From Diploscapter coronatus (Eukaryota; Nematoda; Chromadorea; Rhabditida; Rhabditidae): DNA of 64,000 nucleotides. The notes below the pieces were generated by a model that worked only from the letters and a program-made list of their open reading frames with translations, made no database searches and was not told the origin of the DNA. Within the stretch, counting starts at the first letter, position 1. Every line of letters begins with the position of its first letter. Below are positions 57,155-64,000 of this stretch, piece by piece. Both the position numbers and the translations under genes were made by a program. The DNA lies in contig OZ038422.1 in the NCBI GenBank assembly GCA_964036155.1, forward strand, positions 6,843,201-6,907,200, given 5' to 3'.

Positions 57155-60100
57155 GTCTGGTGCGAAATTATTTTCGAGAAATGGGTTGAAGATTATTGTA
57201 CCTGGGTAAATCCGGTACATTTGATCGATGGGCAATGAAGTGCCCCTTTCATTCGCTTCTTTGACTAACAGTCGCGTTCATGCATCGTTTTGAATGATTT
57301 ATAGCGATCTTTATTTTTGGCATTTCCAGACCTTGCAGTCGCGGCTAAATTGTTGTTGAACGTGTGACGTACTCTTCAATAGAATTCACCTGCCCAGAAT
57401 GATTCGGTGATTTTTGGATATTTCCGGTCGAATCGATATGTGCGTAGGAAATTTGAGCGGATGAAAAATCGAATAGACATCCATATACAACATACTCGAC
57501 ACACAGATTGGCAGCAAAAGTAAAACCCTAGTGTGTAATTATTTTTATAATATACTGCTCTACATTTGTTCGTTTCCAATATTTTTGCCGAACTGCTAAG
57601 TTGGGGATAAAATCGAAAATAAATGGTTATTCTAAAATTTGAAATTATGTCTTAAATTTGAAAAAACAGTTATATAAGCTTTTTTGTGTAATTTCCAAAT
57701 GTTTGCCCTTCTACCTATTATCATCTACTTTCGCGAAGGCTATCCAATTCTATTCTAACTGGGGAACCCTATCAATGATCAAGATTTCGAATTCGAAACC
57801 TCAAAGAAGCTTGTCTTCTGAAATTTTTTAAACAAGTATCAAATTTTTAACACCCTCAACCATATATTCCACTGAAATTAGTAGTCTTAACGAAATAATA
57901 CAGACTTTTTGAAGACAGAAGAACGAATATTTAGATACTAATTTATTATATAATTCTTCCTCTACCAAGGCCCCATAAAATGTGAATAAGTTCAGCGATC
58001 TATTGGAACGATCAATGAAAAGGTGTCAGATTTAGCACCCACAATAAACGCATTGAATATGCGAATGCGTTTAACAGTTCAAAAGTTCATAGAATTGCCT
58101 TTTAAAATGCGACTCCGAATAAAACTGAATTTCATTGAATTCCTTAAATTTGAAATTCTGATTCAGAATTTTCGAAATTTAAATAGAAAATTTTTTCTAG
58201 TTTGATTTAGGCAGAACTTAGGCCAACTATTCTATACAGGGATTCAAGAACCTCGTTTTCGACTTCGAGAGTTTTAAAAATTAAATTTTCGACTTTGACT
58301 TGGATTTCGAAAATTCTCAAACCAAAACTTCCTGTACCCCTGATTTCATACAGCCCTCCTTGTTGTTAGATCAAAATGTTCAGCTAGCAAGGGGAGTGCA
58401 CAAATAGGAAATCGAAAATCTTGACGAAATAGGAACTTTCGATAACGGGGATGGTGAAGTCAAAGTGTTAAATAGGAATCTGGAATTAGAATTTTAAGGC
58501 GTTTTTCCACTTGTATGTTTAAGAAATGAGCAAAATCGCTTTCAAAAATGTAAGTTAATTTTGCGAATCTGTGAATAAAAGTGAAGAATTGACGATTTTC
58601 ACCGATTTTCAGTTTTCAGGTTTTTATTTAACATTTTTTGACTTCAACATTATCATTCTCGTCTTTGAAAAACTCCATTTGGAAAGTTTCGTCAAGATTT
58701 ATGATTTCCGACTTGTCCACTTCCCTTGTAAGATATTGTTGTGACCTCCTTATTAATGTTAAATTTCTATAGATAAAAATCGTTCTGGAGGTCTCTTATG
58801 ATTTGTCATTCTGGATGAAAACGTTACTAGATCTGCGATGTGTAATTCAATTATGCCGTTGATTTCATTCGACAATTCGGTATTATTCCCTCTTCAAAGG
58901 ATTACCAGAGAATAGAACATTTGGTTTTGATCTGATTGAGGTTAAAATGTTATTGGCTTGACATGTGCGCAAATAAAGGAGCACAAAGTTTTACGAGCCA
59001 AGACTCATCGAAAGGATGACTTGTGATTGAATGAAGGATTAAAATAGAAACGAATGCATGGGATGAACTCGATGCGTAATAGGTTCATAGACAAAAGGGA
59101 AAAGTGCCTCCTATCTGCCGACCTAGGATAAGCCGATTACTCTGAGCAACTCGAGCATGAAGATGAGCCGCCACTCCTCCACTCCTCTCGACCATCAGAC
59201 AGTTAACCTAATTCCCCAATCCATTTCGATTTCCTTTTCCTTTTCCTTTTGCTTCCCCTTTTCCATATCTTCATTACAATAATATTCAAACATTCAACTA
59301 TTTACCCATCAGCTAATACTCATCCGACATGCCACTGATACAGTCTTTGCTGAGGAACTTTCAACCTTCCTCTGCTAATTCCGTCTGATATTTCAACGAT
59401 CAAATGACAAAACAACGAAGAAACCAAACTATGAGAAATTTTTAAGAACTGGGCTTTGACCCAAATTCAACTTACAACCCTTATAAATGAGCTTACAAGA
59501 TAACTTGCAAACATTATAAATTGAGCTTGAGTCCAAGCCCTGAAGATTTAGAAAAGTTTCTATAAAATTTTTAATCATTGTTATTCACAGACGATTGATA
59601 TGTCTTATTCACGTAGATTTTGACAATCCCAATTCGAATGCGGTTTTATCGAAATGACATCACATTTCGGCTATTTCGCGAATTCGAACGCAATAACTCG
59701 ATCGATATATCATATGATTGGAGAGATCAAGTCTCCCTCTTTCGAGGGAGAGAAAGAACGCATGAAATTTTCCGACACTTCAATTATCGTTAATTAGTTG
59801 ATAGTTTCATGAAACCAAGATACCAATTAGGGTAATAAATGCGCCCGAACTGATGGCGTTGTTGGTTTTTCGAAAAAGGCCTTCTAAAGGCATGAACGAC
59901 GTCGGATCTCGCGATACAGGTCACTTTCTAACAAGTTTCCAACGAATTCGGATTCTCCATGTGCTCTGCGCTCACTATATCATTGTTTATGTTGTCGTAC
60001 TTATCGGATTGGTTTCAGTTTTTTTTGTTGAAAATCCAAGAAAAACATTTCGAATTTGAACTTCGTGAATGGAGCTCGAAAAGATTACTTCATCTCGTCT

Positions 60101-61377
60101 CTTTTTTCATGCAGCACTCCCTGGATACTTTTCCTATTGAATCGATCTGTTCATGGCGGAATTTTGAAGGAGAGCTGATCAAATAATTTGTGAAAATAAG
60201 GATGAGCATGCTAAACTTAACGAAAAGATCCACGCATTTCAATGCTTGTTTCTGTCATAACAACATTGGAATAGATTTTTTATTCGATTCATTTTTTGAA
60301 TTAAATATATGGTAAATTTATTGAAATCATTGCATAATTCAGAAATCATTGAAAATGACATGAATTTATCATAAGAATAAATGTAAATCACCGTTATTGT
60401 ATTGCTCATATCATAAACATTATAGATCCAAAACATTTTAAGAGTAGATAATTTATGATAGATAAAAATGTATTGCCCATAATTTTTAATTCGTTTATAA
60501 AATGTCTGAAATTAAAAATTTGTATAAATTACGAATAATTCACAGAGCTAGGAAGCAAATGGGTTTCAATTACTTACAAACTGGCTAGAAACACGATTAC
60601 GTGATGAATTTACAGGTCCGTTTTCTACTCTTATGACGAAACGATAAAGTGAATATGATGATGCTGTGAGGAGGTGATAGTCACTTTTCATAATCACTCA
60701 AACCCAAAGTTATTTGAACATCTTGCTTGAAAGGTATAAAAAAATAAAGATTGTAACAAAACTCTCAGTTTGCCCGATAGAAAAGGAAAAGTTTATTTTA
60801 CCACAATTTATGCGCATAATTGTAAATTATTGATGTGGTTTTATGAGCTTTCCGATCGTCGTTAAATGAATCATAAAGGATGATTTTTATTTGCATAAAA
60901 TGAGTCATAGCAATTTCAAGGTGTCGAATTAAAATTGATGATTTTTGAGGATTTTAATATCATGTGGAAAAAGTTTGAAAATCTATGTGGTTGGTTGGTA
61001 ATAGTCTATCCATTCATTATTTGGTTTCTATTTAACATAATTTATTTGGTTACGAATTTGGGACTATAAATAAATTTTGCGCGCAACGATTTTTACGGTA
61101 CAATATTTGCCATATTATGACCCATATTTGACAGGCATATTTTATAACCGAAAATGCGTTTGAGTTGGAAATATGAATGGGTAAATTGCGTGATGACTCA
61201 AACGGCGCAAAGTAGTAAAGCGATAAGAAATGTGGTATTTTATGCGGCATTTAGGATGAGATGACACAAATTTAGATTCCCTCTCCTGAGATGAGCATTT
61301 TTCATTATTTCGCAAATTTTTGTTGGAATTTTGTATTTTCCAATCATTCTTCATCTTTTATTCAAGCATTCAAAGAG

Positions 61378-61445
61378 AGGAGTGGTTGGAACGTTCCAGT
61401 AGAAAAATAGTGAAATAATTGCTTTGGAACGTTTCTAGCCACTCC
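61378..61445. repeat. Hairpin upstream of secreted-protein gene
   Basis: AGGAGTGGTTGGAACGTTCC (61378-61397) is matched by the reverse complement GGAACGTTTCTAGCCACTCC at 61425-61444. The stem lies less than 40 bp upstream of the acceptor-like TTTCAG at 61478-61483, so it would be in the promoter or outron. Confidence 0.55.
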
Positions 61446-61513
61446 TTCGTTTTATGAGGTTCGTGAGAATCGACGAATTTCAGGGCCACATTCTGAATCC
61501 GAATCCAGCAAAC

Positions 61514-63956
61514 ATGCTATTTCTATCGATTCTTCTTGCATTTTCGTCTTTAGGAAAATACGGTAAGTTTCGATTGTTTTTTCTTAGCAAACTCTTAAAA
61601 TTTCAGTCAGTGGACAAGAGGAACAGGTCAACATGACAGCGTTTGCTGGAGGAGTTGTCACACAGAACAAGGCATTAACTTGGAATAACGAGCCTGGCGA
61701 TCCTCATCTATACAGGGCAAGAAATACTGCTCAATGTTTTTCGAATGAAATTTTGCAGGTAAATCCAGGCGAAAATACGTTAATCTACATTAACGTAAAA
61801 TACTCAAATATTGAAGCGCACATGACGTTTATGGAGCCTGACATCAAAACTGGCCAGGAGAGTGAGCAACCCTATGTGTAAGCATCTTGGATTTTATCAA
61901 CTTCAGTGCGATCAGTTAATTGCTCCGAAATCAAAGATAACTTGGAATTAGTGAAAGGGGAAAATTGAACATCCAAAAAACTTTCAAAAATGTTCTCCTC
62001 GGAATTCCCTGATTTTTCCCTTCGTAAGGGATATATCGATGCGTAAATCATGATTCTGAAATCAGACAAACCGGAGGCGGACGTTTCTGAAATTTTCCCT
62101 AACAGCGTCATTACACTTCATCCAAGTTTCAAAGTGCGTCTTTGATCTCACCGTACTTCATGTAATATTTTTAGTATGAATTTTACTTCAATTTCAAATC
62201 GAAACTCAGTTCGGTTTGATAGTGAAAAAAAAGAAGTGCAGGGTGGAATTTGAATGTGTGTAAAGAATCTTGCTCTTTGTTGCATGATTCCTTTACAGAT
62301 ATTTTTTCTCTTACTCTTTACTGTACCGATTTCTTCATCGGTAAACTAAAATTTCTCCAATTTGTTCCAAGTTCAGTCTGCCGCTAAACTCAGTATCAAC
62401 CGACCTTCCTCCTCGAGTCACTTGGTTCACTGTCAACTTCACAGGAGCTGCTCCTGCAAATCAGCAGAAATCTTACAATCTCTCTCTTGTTGCTTACCCA
62501 GGTTGGAGAAAAACTAAACGTATCATCTAATCAAACCCATTTAGCTCCATCCTTGCCACCTGCCACCCAAATTGATCCCGGCAAGGGATATTTCTGGGAT
62601 CTCAGTCAGCAGAACACGACTGTCGCATTCTTTTCACCGAACAATCTGGTCGTATTCTTCGCCTGCGATCCATACGCCACTGATTCATTCGACATGCAGG
62701 AGTGTGATCGATACCACTTCTATAAAAACAATAAGCAGTTCCTTGGATAGTAAGAAGATTTTTTTTTTAAAGTTTAACACATTGTACAGTTATGAGAAGT
62801 TGTTAGGAGCAGACATTATTTCTAAAAAAATATATATATATATGAGGCCATTCTTTATAGACGAATTATGTTAAAATTTGACAGATTAGCAAGCTATACA
62901 ATATTTGACATGTGTGCAAAATTTCAATATAATTCGTTCGTTATTGAAGGATGACTTCAAAATTAGTAAAAAACTCACCTCTTGGTTCAGACTTGTTCGT
63001 CAACTGCTAATATTTTCAACAATGATGATAAATTTCAGTGGAGAATATATGGCCAAGGTCTATGGCGGTAAAGTCCCTGTAGGCGACAGTCGAGCCTCAA
63101 TTTTCTCTTACTACAAACAGAATCTCTACGCTCATGTCTATGTCCACTCTATGCAAAATGGTTTGATTGAAAGTTTTGCAAAAATGAGTAAGAAATTCTA
63201 GAGGATCTCAAATTTGACAATTACACCGTCAAGACTACCGAGATGACTTCTTCTCTCGATGGAAGTGGGGGGTTCGCTGCAGAAATTCGCTTTCCCAAAA
63301 CCAACCCCAACTACCAAAAGTATTTTAAGTCATTTGAACTGGTAGGGATTTCGTATGCTGCAATTTGGTATTGAAATTTTTGTTTCAGCAAGGCGGCGCT
63401 GATGCTCGGTTCTACATTTATTATGATCTCCCTGAAATCACGAACTCAACGGATATGCCTCAGTCGAACATTACTTTGTTTGTTGAGTAAGTTAACAATA
63501 TTTTAGAATAACTATAAAAGTCATCAATGTTCAGTTGTGAGTGAAGAAGGGTTATTATGCATGCTTTTTAAATTATGATTTTATCTATTGAAATATAGAA
63601 AAGTTAAAAATAGTGAATACATGAAATTCCTTGACGTGCAAATAGAATTCAATCTTTTCAATAGGACTAAAAATTTGTCAAAGGCCATAATTTTCAGTTC
63701 TCAAAATGCTACTTTTCTGGTGAATTACAGTCTGACAGAACCATTCTACACATTCGTCGCCGTTGGAGGAATCGTCAATTTTGAACTTGGTGATCATAAT
63801 GATATACCTGTAATAAACGTGAGCTCAATTACAGGACCCCCAACTGATATTGGAAGTAGCACCAGCACAGTTTCGCCTAATGGACTTGCTTTCACTTCAT
63901 ACAGTCTACTACACTCTGCTCTAATGTTGATCATTTGCATCATTATCTACCAATGA
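61514..63956 (+). CDS. Secreted, probably GPI-anchored protein of unknown family
   Basis: Eight exons join in phase: 61514-61562, 61607-61877, 62377-62501, 62545-62749, 63039-63160, 63202-63341, 63389-63486 and 63698-63956, giving 422 residues. The start chosen, 31 nt after the acceptor at 61481-61483, gives a compact signal peptide (MLFLSILLAFSSLGKYVSG). An in-frame ATG at 61454 lies upstream of that acceptor. The body has few Cys, several N-glycosylation sites (NFTG, NLSL, NTTV, NATF) and two similar-looking halves rich in beta structure. The C-terminus is a hydrophobic stretch (LLHSALMLIICIIIYQ) with no basic tail, after a Ser/Thr-rich spacer (GSSTSTVSP), as in GPI-anchored proteins. A CUB-like fold, common in worm immune-response proteins, is possible but not shown. 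Confidence 0.75.
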
Positions 63957-64000
63957 TTTTTGTAGAGAATCTCGATAAGTTTTCGTTAAATATCATGTTT

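Larger units (their letters stand above)
55915..61513. other. 5.6 kb gene-poor region
   Basis: No exon chain with consistent phase was found on either strand; reading frames here are short and lack family likeness. Contents noted: a dispersed element at 57075-57154, a TTTTCC-type pyrimidine repeat at about 59228-59263, a small CTCCCTC/GAGGGAG hairpin at about 59732-59750, and a hairpin at 61378-61445. It separates two divergently transcribed genes (SLC17-like and the secreted protein), so both promoters lie in it. Confidence 0.45.

Overview
The window reads as nuclear DNA of a rhabditid-type nematode. Genes are broken into many short exons separated by 40-60 nt introns with TTTCAG-type acceptors, the background is AT-rich, and most start codons lie a few bases to a few tens of bases downstream of an acceptor-like CAG or TAG, as expected for spliced-leader trans-splicing. 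The protein families are also typical: OST-alpha, MFSD8-like and SLC17-like transporters, a 7TM chemoreceptor-like protein, a C-type lectin and very large secreted VWA/EGF proteins. All gene models were built by hand by following splice phase from exon to exon.

Layout: (1) 1-5620, minus: a multi-C2H2 zinc-finger gene whose 3' end runs off the window; its introns hold a solo LTR and a nested foldback element. (2) 5621-7768: intergenic, with a 660 bp foldback element. (3) 7769-9601, plus: an OST-alpha-like gene whose last exon runs into a MITE. (4) 9854-39031, minus: one giant gene of about 29 kb. It encodes a signal peptide, a beta-rich region plus EGF, three VWA/beta-rich/EGF modules, then eight VWA-like units separated by Thr/Ser/Pro-rich linkers. 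Its introns carry a tRNA-derived SINE, several MITEs and recent internal duplications. (5) 39627-41728, minus: a seven-transmembrane receptor. (6) 42649-46052, plus: an MFSD8/CLN7-like transporter with a problem at its 3' end. (7) 47339-48066, plus: a small secreted Ig-like protein. (8) 48201-50372, minus: a two-domain C-type lectin with unresolved 5' end. (9) 52095-55914, minus: an SLC17-like transporter. (10) 55915-61513: a long gene-poor stretch. (11) 61514-63956, plus: a secreted, probably GPI-anchored protein of unknown family.

The genes do not form an operon. The giant VWA/EGF protein, the lectin, the Ig-like protein and the putative GPI-anchored protein are all secreted or surface proteins and could act at epithelial or immune surfaces; that is inference. 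The strongest new observations are the repeat-built giant gene, the near-identical three-way patchwork between its VWA-like units, a MITE that supplies the end of the OST-alpha-like protein, a SINE with a 15 bp target-site duplication, and a solo LTR with a 5 bp duplication.
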